Positions 1 through 6,560 are shown, numbered from the stretch's first letter. The stretch is DNA of 12,799 bases from Comamonas sp. lk (GCA_945901215.1 CAMDKE010000035.1:1-12799); one strand, 5' to 3'. Notes: generated by a model not told the origin, from the letters alone. Translations and numbers: made by a program.

Positions 1-141
1 GATCACCCACACGGCGGTGGCGAAGGCAAGACTGGCGAAGGCCGTCATCCAGTGGATCCTTGGGGCAATTTGACCAAGGGTTACCGTACCCGTAACAACA
101 AGCGCACGCAGGTCATGATCGTGTCGCGTCGCAAGAAGTAA
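1..141 (+). CDS. rplB: 50S ribosomal protein L2, C-terminal end (partial)
   Basis: The first 46 codons read in frame 1 from the window edge to a TAA at 139-141. They encode the C-terminal end of L2, a primary 23S rRNA-binding protein of the large subunit needed for peptidyl-transferase assembly. The segment opens with the L2 hallmark DHPHGGGEG, the conserved His/Gly loop that reaches toward the catalytic centre. It continues through HPVDPWGNLTKGYRTRNNKR and ends in a basic tail (VSRRKK), as in E. coli L2. About the first 230 residues lie upstream of the window. The next gene, rpsS, starts 11 bases after the stop, as expected inside the S10 operon. Identification is by direct recognition of the conserved motif. 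Confidence 0.96.
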   Translation, partial: DHPHGGGEGKTGEGRHPVDPWGNLTKGYRTRNNKRTQVMIVSRRKK

Positions 142-152
142 GGGGCAGGCAA

Positions 153-431
153 ATGACTCGTTCTCTCAAAAAAGGCCCCTTTGTGGACCATCATTTGTTG
201 GCTAAAACGGAAAAAGCCGTTGCGAACAAAGACAAAAAGCCGATCAAGACCTGGTCGCGTCGTTCCATGGTTCTGCCAGATTTCATCGGCCTGACCATTG
301 CGGTGCACAATGGTAAGCAGCACGTGCCCGTCTATATCACTGACCAAATGGTTGGCCACAAGTTGGGTGAGTTCGCGCTGACCCGGACTTTTAAAGGCCA
401 CCCTGCGGACAAAAAAGTCCAAAAGAAATAA
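153..431 (+). CDS. rpsS: 30S ribosomal protein S19
   Basis: This gene encodes a 92-residue protein, the same length as E. coli S19. S19 sits in the head of the small subunit with S13 and contacts the A-site tRNA region and the B1 inter-subunit bridge. The N-terminus TRSLKKGPFVDHHLL, the central WSRRSMVLPDFIGLTIAVHN and the stretch MVGHKLGEFALTRTFKGH are family signatures. The C-terminus is Lys-rich (ADKKVQKK). The ATG is preceded by a purine-rich AGGGGCAGG site that overlaps the end of rplB. The gene lies between rplB and rplV, the canonical S10 operon order. Nothing unusual was seen. Confidence 0.98.
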   Translation: MTRSLKKGPFVDHHLLAKTEKAVANKDKKPIKTWSRRSMVLPDFIGLTIAVHNGKQHVPVYITDQMVGHKLGEFALTRTFKGHPADKKVQKK

Positions 432-441
432 GGAGGCGACC

Positions 442-771
442 ATGGAAACACGTGCAACCCTTCGTGGCGTTCGTTTATCGGTTGACAAAGGCCGTTTGGT
501 CGCGGATCTGATTCGCGGCAAGAAGGTGGACCAGGCGCTCAATATTTTGCAATTCACGCAGAAAAAAGCCGCCGGAATCATCAAAAAGGTACTGGAGTCG
601 GCTATTGCCAACGCTGAACACAATGACGGTGCTGATATCGACGAGCTCAAGGTGAAAACTATCTTCGTCGAACAAGGTGCATCGCTGCGTCGCTTTACGG
701 CCCGCGCCAAAGGCCGCGGCAACCAAATCCGCAAGCCCACGTGCCATGTGTACGTGACGGTCGGCAACTAA
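442..771 (+). CDS. rplV: 50S ribosomal protein L22
   Basis: This gene encodes a 109-residue protein matching L22 in length (E. coli 110). L22 binds 23S rRNA and its beta-hairpin lines the narrow part of the nascent-peptide exit tunnel, where some macrolide-resistance changes map. Recognisable parts are the start ETRATLRGVRLSVDKGRLVA, the helix with IIKKVLESAIANAEHN, and the hairpin/C-terminal part around EQGASLRRFTARAKGR, ending HVYVTVGN. A perfect AGGAGG (431-436) overlaps the rpsS stop codon and lies five bases before the ATG, so this start is secure and translation is probably coupled to rpsS. No tunnel-hairpin insertion or deletion is apparent. Confidence 0.98.
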   Translation: METRATLRGVRLSVDKGRLVADLIRGKKVDQALNILQFTQKKAAGIIKKVLESAIANAEHNDGADIDELKVKTIFVEQGASLRRFTARAKGRGNQIRKPTCHVYVTVGN

Positions 772-786
772 GAGGCACGGATAAAT

Positions 787-1701
787 ATGGGACAAAAAAT
801 TCACCCAACCGGTTTTCGCCTGAGTGTCAGCCGCAATTGGTCTTCACGCTGGTACGCCAGCAACCGTGACTTCGCCGGCATGCTGGCCGAAGACATCAAA
901 GTACGCGAATACCTTAAAGTCAAGCTGAAGAATGCCTCCGTTTCGCGCATCTTGATCGAGCGTCCGGCAAAGAACGCGCGCATCACAATTTACTCATCAC
1001 GTCCTGGTGTCGTGATCGGTAAGAAGGGTGAGGACATTGAGAACTTGAAGCGTGACCTGAGCAAGCAGCTTGGTGTGCCAGTGGCAGTGAACATCGAAGA
1101 AGTGCGAAAACCCGAGATCGATGCCAAGCTGATCGCAGACTCCATCACGCAGCAGTTAGAGAAACGCATCATGTTCCGCCGCGCCATGAAGCGCGCCATG
1201 CAAAACGCCATGCGTCTGGGTGCCCTGGGCATCAAGATCATGTCGGCTGGCCGTTTGAATGGCATTGAGATCGCCCGCACCGAGTGGTACCGCGAAGGCC
1301 GCGTGCCCTTGCATACTCTGCGCGCTGACATCGATTACGGTACTTCTGAAGCAAAAACAACCTACGGCATCATTGGTGTCAAGGTGTGGGTTTACAAAGG
1401 TGACACGCTGGGTCGCAATGACCTGCCCGCCGCCAATGAGCCCCGTGCTGAAGAAGAGCGTCGTCCCCGTGGCCCTCGCCGCGATGATCGTGGTGGTGCG
1501 CGCCCTGGTGCTGACCGTCCTGCTCCCCGCGGTGCGCGTCGTCCGATGGGTGCCAATGCGGCCCCTGCTGACGGTAGCGACAAGCCTGTCGAGGCCGGAG
1601 GCTTCGAAGCCCCCAAACCCGCCGTTCGCCGCGTTCGCACCGTCGCCGCAGCTCCCGCAGGCAGCACCGGTGCTGCGACAGCTGACGGCAAAGGAGAATA
1701 A
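787..1701 (+). CDS. rpsC: 30S ribosomal protein S3 with long C-terminal extension
   Basis: S3 forms part of the mRNA entry channel and helicase site of the small subunit. The first roughly 212 residues are a standard S3. They begin GQKIHPTGFRLSVSRNW, carry the KH domain with its GxxG loop in VVIGKKGEDI (about residues 75-84), and include the C-terminal S3 domain with EWYREGRVPLHTLRADIDYG and GIIGVKVWVYKGD. E. coli S3 is 233 residues; this one is 304. The excess, from about residue 216, is a low-complexity tail rich in Arg, Pro, Ala, Gly and Asp with repeated RGPRR, RGARR and RRVR clusters, ending in an Ala/Gly-rich stretch. Extended S3 tails are, to my knowledge, common in Comamonadaceae, so I regard this as real coding sequence. 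The frame stays open to a TAA three bases before rplP. The start ATG follows GAGGCACGG. Confidence 0.97.
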   Translation: MGQKIHPTGFRLSVSRNWSSRWYASNRDFAGMLAEDIKVREYLKVKLKNASVSRILIERPAKNARITIYSSRPGVVIGKKGEDIENLKRDLSKQLGVPVAVNIEEVRKPEIDAKLIADSITQQLEKRIMFRRAMKRAMQNAMRLGALGIKIMSAGRLNGIEIARTEWYREGRVPLHTLRADIDYGTSEAKTTYGIIGVKVWVYKGDTLGRNDLPAANEPRAEEERRPRGPRRDDRGGARPGADRPAPRGARRPMGANAAPADGSDKPVEAGGFEAPKPAVRRVRTVAAAPAGSTGAATADGKGE

Positions 1702-1703
1702 AC

Positions 1704-2120
1704 ATGTTGCAACCCGCTCGTCGCAAATACCGCAAAGAGCAGAAGGGCCGTAACACCGGCATCGCGACCCGAGGAAGCTCGGTCGCATTCGGTGATTTTG
1801 GACTCAAATGCACTGACCGCGGACGACTTACAGCCCGCCAGATTGAGGCTGCACGCCGCGCCATTTCTCGTCACGTCAAACGCGGCGGTCGTATTTGGAT
1901 CCGTGTGTTCCCCGACAAGCCTATTTCCCAAAAGCCTGCTGAAGTGCGTATGGGTAACGGTAAAGGCAATCCCGAGTATTACGTGGCTGAAATTCAGCCC
2001 GGAAAAATAGTGTTTGAGATCGTCGGTGTGCCCGAAGCCCTGGCCCGTGAAGCGTTCCGTTTAGCTGCGGCCAAACTGCCTTTGCGTACGACCTTTGTCA
2101 CCCGCATGATTGGCCAGTAA
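1704..2120 (+). CDS. rplP: 50S ribosomal protein L16
   Basis: This 138-residue protein (E. coli 136) is L16, which binds 23S rRNA near the A-site and peptidyl-transferase centre and is a late assembly protein. Diagnostic stretches are the N-terminal MLQPARRKYRKEQKGRN, GRLTARQIEAARRAISRHVK, IWIRVFPDKPISQKPAEVRM and LAAAKLPLRTTFVTRM. The Arg in VRMGNGKG (residue 82) corresponds to the E. coli Arg81 that is hydroxylated by the RoxA/YcfD oxygenase; whether this host modifies it cannot be told here. The ATG lies two bases after the rpsC stop and its AAAGGAG site is inside the rpsC 3' end, so the two genes are translationally coupled. Confidence 0.98.
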   Translation: MLQPARRKYRKEQKGRNTGIATRGSSVAFGDFGLKCTDRGRLTARQIEAARRAISRHVKRGGRIWIRVFPDKPISQKPAEVRMGNGKGNPEYYVAEIQPGKIVFEIVGVPEALAREAFRLAAAKLPLRTTFVTRMIGQ

Positions 2121-2138
2121 TCAGGAGAATATTGAAAA

Positions 2139-2345
2139 ATGAAAACGACTGAACTGCGCAAAAAAGACGTTGCTGGCTTGCAAACCGAGATCAAGGAGCT
2201 CCAACGCGCTCACTTTGGTCTGCGCATGCAAAAAGCTACGCAGCAAATTTCCAACACCGCTACGCTGCGCATTGCGCGCCGCGACATTGCCCGCGCCAAG
2301 ACCATTCTTGTCGAGAAGCAAAGCGCTGAAACATCCGCCACTTAA
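2139..2345 (+). CDS. rpmC: 50S ribosomal protein L29
   Basis: This gene encodes a 68-residue protein, slightly longer than E. coli L29 (63). L29 is a small helical protein next to the exit-tunnel opening, contacting L23 near the docking area for trigger factor and SRP. The start MKTTELRKKDVAGLQTEIKE, the segment HFGLRMQKATQQISNTATLR and the C-terminal helix IARRDIARAKTIL fit the family's coiled two-helix form. The last ten residues (EKQSAETSAT) are a polar tail beyond the E. coli end. An AGGAG site lies about 12 bases before the ATG. The gene lies in the fixed rplP-rpmC-rpsQ order. Confidence 0.97.
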   Translation: MKTTELRKKDVAGLQTEIKELQRAHFGLRMQKATQQISNTATLRIARRDIARAKTILVEKQSAETSAT

Positions 2346-2355
2346 GGAGCCAAAC

Positions 2356-2625
2356 ATGACGGAAGCTAAAAAATCCCTCAAGCGCACCTTGATTGGCAAG
2401 GTGGTCAGCGACAAGCGGTCGAAGACCGTGACTGTTCTTATCGAGCGCCGTGTCAAGCATGCGCTTTATGGGAAGATTGTTGGCAAATCCAGCAAGTACC
2501 ACGCCCACGATGAAAGCGGAGCCTACAAAATGGGCGACGTAATCGAAATCACTGAAAGCCGACCTATTTCCAAGACTAAGAACTGGGTTGCGACCCGTTT
2601 GGTGGAAAAGGCAGCGACGGTATAA
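2356..2625 (+). CDS. rpsQ: 30S ribosomal protein S17
   Basis: S17 is an OB-fold protein that binds 16S rRNA early in assembly of the 30S body. The product is 89 residues from the ATG at 2356 (E. coli 84). The frame is open upstream into rpmC, but the AAGGAG at 2344-2349, just before this ATG, and the family N-terminus (TEAKKSLKRTLIGKVVSDK) fix the start here. Family features are RSKTVTVLIERRVKHALYGK, the KYHAHDE turn, and GDVIEITESRPISKTKNW. This is the last gene of the S10 operon; a terminator follows 33 bases after the stop, and rplN of the spc operon does not follow. Confidence 0.97.
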   Translation: MTEAKKSLKRTLIGKVVSDKRSKTVTVLIERRVKHALYGKIVGKSSKYHAHDESGAYKMGDVIEITESRPISKTKNWVATRLVEKAATV

Positions 2626-2657
2626 GCCCATACAGAGCTTTCGCTGCGTAGCTCGTG

Positions 2658-2690
2658 AAAACGGCCCACAATGGGTCGTTTTTCATTTTT
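2658..2690 (+). terminator. Intrinsic terminator of the S10 operon
   Basis: An 11-bp stem (2658-2668, AAAACGGCCCA, with 2672-2682, TGGGTCGTTTT) closes a three-base loop CAA. It contains one G-T wobble pair. The stem is followed by a T-rich tail ending in six T residues. This is a textbook rho-independent terminator placed just downstream of rpsQ. The T-tail follows the + strand direction, although the A run at the 5' base could also serve antisense transcripts. The peroxiredoxin start lies only 30 bases downstream, so partial read-through could contribute to its expression. Confidence 0.88.
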
Positions 2691-2720
2691 TGCAACCCCA
2701 ACCGATAAACAGGAGACACC

Positions 2721-3227
2721 ATGATCCAAGTAGGCGACACCCTTCCCGCAAGCACGTTGATGGAATATTCCGAAGTTGAGGGAGAGGGGTGCAGCATTGG
2801 CCCTAACGCCGTGGACGTATCGAAGGCGACCGCAGGCAAAACCATCGCATTGTTCGCACTTCCTGGCGCTTTTACGCCCACTTGTTCGGCCAAGCATGTA
2901 CCAGGCTATGTGCAGCACTTTGACGACCTCAAGGCTGCTGGAGTAGACGAAATTTGGTGCGTCAGCGTGAACGACGCTTTTGTGATGGGCGCTTGGGCAC
3001 GTGACCTAAAGACCGGAACCAAGGTACGAATGTTGGCCGACGGTAGCGCAACATTCACCGTGGCCACTGGTCTGACCCTGGACCTGACCAAAGGGGGATT
3101 GGGTTTGCGCAGCAATCGCTATTCCATGTTGGTGAAAGACGGTAAGGTTGCAACGCTCAATGTCGAAGCCTCTGGCAAGTTCGAAGTGAGTGACGCGGCG
3201 ACCCTTTTGGCGCAAGCCAAGGCCTAG
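2721..3227 (+). CDS. Peroxiredoxin, Prx5 (AhpC/TSA, redoxin) family
   Basis: This 168-residue thiol peroxidase reduces hydrogen peroxide and organic hydroperoxides, probably in the cytosol since no signal peptide is seen. The active-site segment LFALPGAFTPTCSAKHVPGY holds the peroxidatic Cys at residue 55 with the Thr/Pro of the PxxxTxxC motif; Arg133 in GLRSNRYSM fits the conserved catalytic Arg. Other cysteines are at 24 and 80, so either could be a resolving residue, or resolution may use glutathione/glutaredoxin as in many Prx5 enzymes. No glutaredoxin domain is fused. The start ATG has a strong AGGAG site. The gene lies directly after the S10 terminator and converges on the cytochrome b561 gene. 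Family assignment is confident; reductant and preferred substrate are not visible. Confidence 0.93.
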   Translation: MIQVGDTLPASTLMEYSEVEGEGCSIGPNAVDVSKATAGKTIALFALPGAFTPTCSAKHVPGYVQHFDDLKAAGVDEIWCVSVNDAFVMGAWARDLKTGTKVRMLADGSATFTVATGLTLDLTKGGLGLRSNRYSMLVKDGKVATLNVEASGKFEVSDAATLLAQAKA

Positions 3228-3244
3228 CTCCTGGCGCTTGGGCT

Positions 3245-3268
3245 GGGCCCTGGCGATCGCCAGGGCCC
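3245..3268. terminator. Perfect 24-bp palindrome, candidate bidirectional terminator
   Basis: A perfect inverted repeat is centred between 3256 and 3257; each half reads GGGCCCTGGCGA from its 5' end. As RNA it would give a 10-bp, very GC-rich stem with a GATC loop on either strand. It lies 17 bases after the peroxiredoxin stop and about 70 bases past the stop of the convergent cytochrome b561 gene, where a shared terminator is expected. There is no T-run on either side, so it is not a classical intrinsic terminator. It could instead be a 3' RNA-stabilising hairpin or a protein-binding site. Confidence 0.5.
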
Positions 3269-3337
3269 GAGTCACTTGCGACACCTATGCAGGGTTTCTC
3301 ACCGGTGGGTGATAGCAAAGCCTGCTCAAGGTCATCT

Positions 3338-4063
3338 TCAGGGTAAAAACCAAACTACCGCGTAAGCGCAGGCGGCCAACACCATTGCGGCGACTGCGCG
3401 GGTGCCCAACGTATCGACGCTAGCGTGCGCGTCCTCGCGCAAAAGTTTGTAACCGTGGAGCATCGGGCGAACCAGATCCTGCTTGTGTTTGACGCGGTAC
3501 CAAACGACGGTGCCCACGTGCAATGCGATCAGGCCGAACAGGGTGAACTTCCCCAGTCCGGTGTGGTACCGCGTTGCCCACCCCACCCATTGGTTGCTGG
3601 CAAATTGCGCTAGCGGGCCACTAGTGACAATATCGTCGTCGCTGAATAGGCCCGCACCCACTTGCAGCAAAATGGCCAGCATCATGGCCAGTACTGACCA
3701 ACCGCCCAAAGGGTTGTGCCCGATACTGCCGGGTCTCTCGGAAAACGGGGTGCGCGCATAGGCAAGCGCAGCACTCGGGGAAGACAAAAAAACGGAAAAC
3801 CGGGACCAGTAACCGCCCACGAAGCCCCATACCAGCCGGAACACCACCAGCACCAGCACCGCATAGCCACAGCGAAAATGCCACTGCATTGCGTTGCCGC
3901 CTATTTGCGCTGTGACCAGCATGCCGCAGATGCACACCACCAAACTCCAATGGAAAAGGCGGGTTGGCAAATCCCAAACTCGTTTAGGCGTCACGGGTCT
4001 TATCTCGGGCAAAAAGAAGTCATAGCCTTTAAGTCTATCGAAAGCGTGTGGCGCTGCGGGCAT
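3338..4063 (-). CDS. Cytochrome b561-type membrane protein
   Basis: This is a di-haem b-type cytochrome of the bacterial b561 / Ni,Fe-hydrogenase cytochrome-b-like group, an integral inner-membrane electron carrier. From the ATG it is 241 residues. The family start VWDLPTRLFHWSLVV appears at about residue 29. Candidate haem-ligand histidines are H38 (LFHW), H62 (QWHF), H167 (RYHTG) and H182 (ALHVG). Hydrophobic spans lie near 38-55, 64-83, 121-140, 170-190 and 222-240. A GTG at 3994 (codon 24) may be the true start, since most relatives begin just before the WDLPTR motif; neither candidate has a strong Shine-Dalgarno site. It is divergent from the cytochrome c' gene, its likely redox partner. 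The partner assignment is inference. Confidence 0.88.
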   Translation of the reverse strand: MPAAPHAFDRLKGYDFFLPEIRPVTPKRVWDLPTRLFHWSLVVCICGMLVTAQIGGNAMQWHFRCGYAVLVLVVFRLVWGFVGGYWSRFSVFLSSPSAALAYARTPFSERPGSIGHNPLGGWSVLAMMLAILLQVGAGLFSDDDIVTSGPLAQFASNQWVGWATRYHTGLGKFTLFGLIALHVGTVVWYRVKHKQDLVRPMLHGYKLLREDAHASVDTLGTRAVAAMVLAACAYAVVWFLP

Positions 4064-4174
4064 CGCATCGAAAAGAAGACCCCGGAGAGCACCAAGTCAT
4101 TGGTTGCCAACTGAGCCAAACGCGCTAAGTGCAGCGAAAATTAACCCTCCACCACACCACTATGAGGAGACCCC
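4064..4174. promoter_or_regulatory. Divergent intergenic region between the cytochrome b and c genes
   Basis: This 111-base gap separates the divergent cytochrome b561 (-) and cytochrome c' (+) starts and must hold the promoters of both unless b561 starts at its internal GTG. A short inverted repeat TTGG-TTG-CCAA lies at 4100-4110. A weak promoter-like pair for the + gene is TTGCCA (4104-4109) with TAAGTG (4126-4131) at 16-base spacing. Neither element is strong enough to assign a regulator, and four-base arms can arise by chance. Confidence 0.3.
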
Positions 4175-4627
4175 ATGCGAAGTTTTTCCAAGCGGCTCGC
4201 GCTTGCCATCACCGTTTGTGCCCTTGGATCACCGGCGCAGGCCCAGTTTGCCAAATCAGAGGATGCGGTTAAGTACCGTAAAGGCGCCTTGTTTGTGATG
4301 GGTCAGCATTTTGGTCGGGTCGCGGCCATGGCCACAGGAAAGGTGCCGTTTGACGCCAAAGCTGTGGCAGACAATGCGGCAACTGCGGAGATGCTGTCAA
4401 AGCTGCCCTGGATGGCGTTTGGCGAAGGGACTGACAAGGGCGACACCAAGGCCAAGCCGGAAATCTGGAGCGACCGTGCTAAGTTCAATGACTATGCCGA
4501 AAAAATGCAGTCCGAGATGGCCAAGCTCAGCGCGCTTGCCAAGATTGGAAATCAGGAAAACATCAAAGCAGCCGTGGCTGCGGTAGGCAGCAATTGCAAA
4601 GGCTGCCACGACGCATTCCGCCAATAA
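4175..4627 (+). CDS. Cytochrome c' / c-556 family periplasmic cytochrome
   Basis: This gene encodes 150 residues with a clear Sec signal peptide (RSFSKR basic start, hydrophobic core, likely cleavage after AQA at residue 23). The mature protein of about 127 residues is the usual size for a class II c-type cytochrome, a four-helix bundle. The haem-binding CKGCH (C141, C144, H145) lies at the extreme C-terminus, as the class requires, in NCKGCHDAFRQ. Early helix residues YRKGALFVMGQHFG carry Met42, which could be the sixth ligand if this is a c-556 form; a true c' would be five-coordinate. The start is supported by TGAGGAGACCCC before the ATG. Roles known in the family are periplasmic electron transfer and NO or CO binding. 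Divergent pairing with cytochrome b561 suggests electrons pass between them. Confidence 0.93.
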   Translation: MRSFSKRLALAITVCALGSPAQAQFAKSEDAVKYRKGALFVMGQHFGRVAAMATGKVPFDAKAVADNAATAEMLSKLPWMAFGEGTDKGDTKAKPEIWSDRAKFNDYAEKMQSEMAKLSALAKIGNQENIKAAVAAVGSNCKGCHDAFRQ

Positions 4628-4665
4628 GCCTGCGTTATCCGGGCAGCCGCGAGAAATTTTCGTAT

Positions 4666-4701
4666 CCCCGCTGGAGAGGGGCTGGCTTGGGACGGCAAGC
4701 C
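4666..4701 (+). terminator. Two weak hairpins downstream of the cytochrome c' gene
   Basis: CCCC (4666-4669) can pair with GGGG (4678-4681) around an eight-base loop, and GGCTTG (4684-4689) with CAAGCC (4696-4701) around a six-base loop. They lie 40-75 bases after the cytochrome stop and before the lipoprotein gene, which is where a terminator would be expected. Neither has a T-tail, so this is only a tentative call. Confidence 0.22.
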
Positions 4702-4750
4702 GCTACCATCGTGCCCTTCACAGTTTGGTTTCATGCATAAAGGTCTCGCC

Positions 4751-5296
4751 ATGGCTCGTTGGGTGCGGATTCAACTTCATGGCGTTCGCATGGGCGTGCT
4801 CTTGGGAGCATGCTTGTGCATGTGCCTATTGAACGGTTGCAGCCCCGGTTTGAATTGGCGCACCCTTGCAATGGGGCGGCTCACCGTTTTGCTGCCGTGC
4901 AAACCCGACCAAGCCGAGCGCAATGTCGTATTGGCCAAGCAAACGCTTGCCATGGAGATGGTGGGTTGCGAGGCCGAAGGTGCCATGTTTGCCATCAGCC
5001 ATGTGCAGGCCCAGAACGCCCTGGTTCTAGAGGCCCTGCTGGCTGATTGGCAGGCCAGCGCCTTGGCGCAAATGCGAGCGGGCCCGGCCGCGCCCTCACC
5101 CGCTCAGACCTTAGGTCGGCATCCCTTGCCCATGCTCCTGATGAACGCCCAAGGCCAGGATGCCAGCGGTAAAGCCGTGCAAGCGCGCTTGGCTTGGGTG
5201 CGAGATGGCTTGGACCTGTTCCACTTCGCGCTGTACTCGCCACATATCCATGAAGACATGGCCAAGCCCTTTTTCAGCGAGATACAAGCGCCATGA
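4751..5296 (+). CDS. Uncharacterised lipoprotein
   Basis: From the ATG at 4751 this encodes 181 residues. A signal peptide with a hydrophobic run ends in the lipobox LLNGC, with the lipidated Cys at residue 30, so the product is probably a membrane-anchored periplasmic-side lipoprotein. I chose this ATG because AAAGG sits eight bases before it; an in-frame ATG at 4733 adds six residues and has no such site. The mature part starts SPGLNWRTLAMGRLTVLLPC, followed by KP. Two further cysteines (C50 in PCKP, C73 in GCEAEG) could form a disulfide. I recognise a resemblance to small secretory proteins of Burkholderiales with an LNWR...PCKP pattern but know no function for them. Its stop overlaps the MFS start (ATGA), so the two are translationally coupled and may act together. 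Confidence 0.78.
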   Translation: MARWVRIQLHGVRMGVLLGACLCMCLLNGCSPGLNWRTLAMGRLTVLLPCKPDQAERNVVLAKQTLAMEMVGCEAEGAMFAISHVQAQNALVLEALLADWQASALAQMRAGPAAPSPAQTLGRHPLPMLLMNAQGQDASGKAVQARLAWVRDGLDLFHFALYSPHIHEDMAKPFFSEIQAP

Positions 5297-6531
5297 GCGA
5301 TACCTCTTTAGATACCCTGTCCCGCTCCCGTGCCATCGCCTTGTTTCTGGCGTTTGCGTTTGCCTATTTTTTGTCGACCCTCATCCGTGCCATTACCGCC
5401 ACTCTGGCGCCCACGCTGGTGGATGAGTTCGCGCTCACGGCCGGGGACCTGGGCTTGTTGGCGGGGGGCTACTTTTTTGGTTTTGCATTGACCCAATTGC
5501 CTTTGGGGCGTTGGCTTGACGCTCTGGGCCCCAAGCAGGTGCTCTTAGGCTTTTTGGCCGTGGCCGTGCTCGCCAGTGTGGCCTTTGCCAGTGCCACGAG
5601 CTTTGTGGGCCTGCTCGCCGCGCGCACCCTGATCGGTGTGGGGGTTAGCGCCTGCTTGATGGCGCCATTGACCAGCTACCGCCGCTGGTACGCACCTGGG
5701 GCGCAAATGCGCGCCAATTCGTGGATGCTGATGACCGGAGCGCTGGGCATGGTGGCCTCCACCTTGCCGGTGCAATGGCTGATCCCGCTGACCGGCTGGC
5801 GCTTTCTGTTTTTGGTGCTAGGTGGGCTGTTTGCGCTGTCCATGCTACTCATCGCCTGGCAGGTGCCGCCCTCGCCGTCCAGGGCGAGCCCCGCCCCAAA
5901 AGGCGCTGCCGCAACGCCGGGTTATGCAGAGGTGTGGCGCAATCCGTTTTTTCGCAGTTTGGCGCCCTACGCTTTCGTCGGCTATGGCGGCTTGGTTGCT
6001 ATGCAGACCTTATGGGCCGCGCCCTGGATGGTGAAGGTGGCCGGTTATACCCAGGCCGAAGCTGCTGCGGGCATGTTCTGGCTCAATGTGGCGATGATGG
6101 TTGCATTCTTGCTGTGGGGTTGGGCCAACCCATGGTTGACCCGAAAGGGCCTGTCGGCCACGCGCCTGATGAAAATCGGGCTCCCCGTAAACCTGGGACT
6201 GCTTGCGGTAATCACCCTTTCGGGCAGTTCCCTGGGCGGCGCTACGGCGCTGGTTTGGACCTTGTACTGCGTTAGCTGTACCGTCGGAAGCCTGGCACAG
6301 CCTGCCGTGGGAATGGCGTTTGACCCGCAGTTTGCCGGGCGGGCGCTGTCGGCCTATAACCTGATGGTCTTCGCGGGCGTGTTTGCCGTGCAATGGGGCG
6401 TGGGCCTGATGATCGACGGCTTTCGGTCCGGTGGATGGAGCGAGCCCGCCGCATACCAGGGCGCCATGGGTGTCTACGGGCTGTGCGGCCTGTGGGCTTA
6501 TGTGCATTTGCTTCGGGCAAAGACGCCATAA
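5293..6531 (+). CDS. MFS transporter
   Basis: This 412-residue protein has twelve predicted membrane helices in two six-helix halves, typical of the major facilitator superfamily. The loop between helices 2 and 3 carries the family motif A-like GRWLDALGPKQVL (residues 72-84). The helix 4 region reads ARTLIGVGVSACLMAPLTSY. A polar Pro/Ala-rich loop near 192-210 separates the halves, as usual. Charge is concentrated on the cytoplasmic loops. The substrate cannot be read from sequence; the style suggests a small organic molecule importer or exporter. The start overlaps the lipoprotein stop by four bases with no room for a separate leader, and the EIIA gene begins 29 bases after the stop, suggesting one transcript. 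Confidence 0.93.
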   Translation: MSDTSLDTLSRSRAIALFLAFAFAYFLSTLIRAITATLAPTLVDEFALTAGDLGLLAGGYFFGFALTQLPLGRWLDALGPKQVLLGFLAVAVLASVAFASATSFVGLLAARTLIGVGVSACLMAPLTSYRRWYAPGAQMRANSWMLMTGALGMVASTLPVQWLIPLTGWRFLFLVLGGLFALSMLLIAWQVPPSPSRASPAPKGAAATPGYAEVWRNPFFRSLAPYAFVGYGGLVAMQTLWAAPWMVKVAGYTQAEAAAGMFWLNVAMMVAFLLWGWANPWLTRKGLSATRLMKIGLPVNLGLLAVITLSGSSLGGATALVWTLYCVSCTVGSLAQPAVGMAFDPQFAGRALSAYNLMVFAGVFAVQWGVGLMIDGFRSGGWSEPAAYQGAMGVYGLCGLWAYVHLLRAKTP

Positions 6532-6560
6532 TCGCTCGCTCAACCACAGACCCTGAACCC

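Noticed and set aside
81..767. 228-codon frame on the - strand over rpsS and rplV
   Set aside because: It lies entirely opposite two certain ribosomal protein genes and its translation has no recognisable domain.
1156..1931. Several long open frames antisense to rpsC/rplP (up to 210 codons)
   Set aside because: They are shadows caused by the GC-rich low-complexity S3 tail; products are Arg/Cys/Ala-rich without domains, and the sense frame is a certain ribosomal gene.
3716..4114. 132-codon + strand frame opposite cytochrome b561
   Set aside because: His/Gln-rich shadow of membrane helices read antisense; it has no ribosome-binding site or domain.
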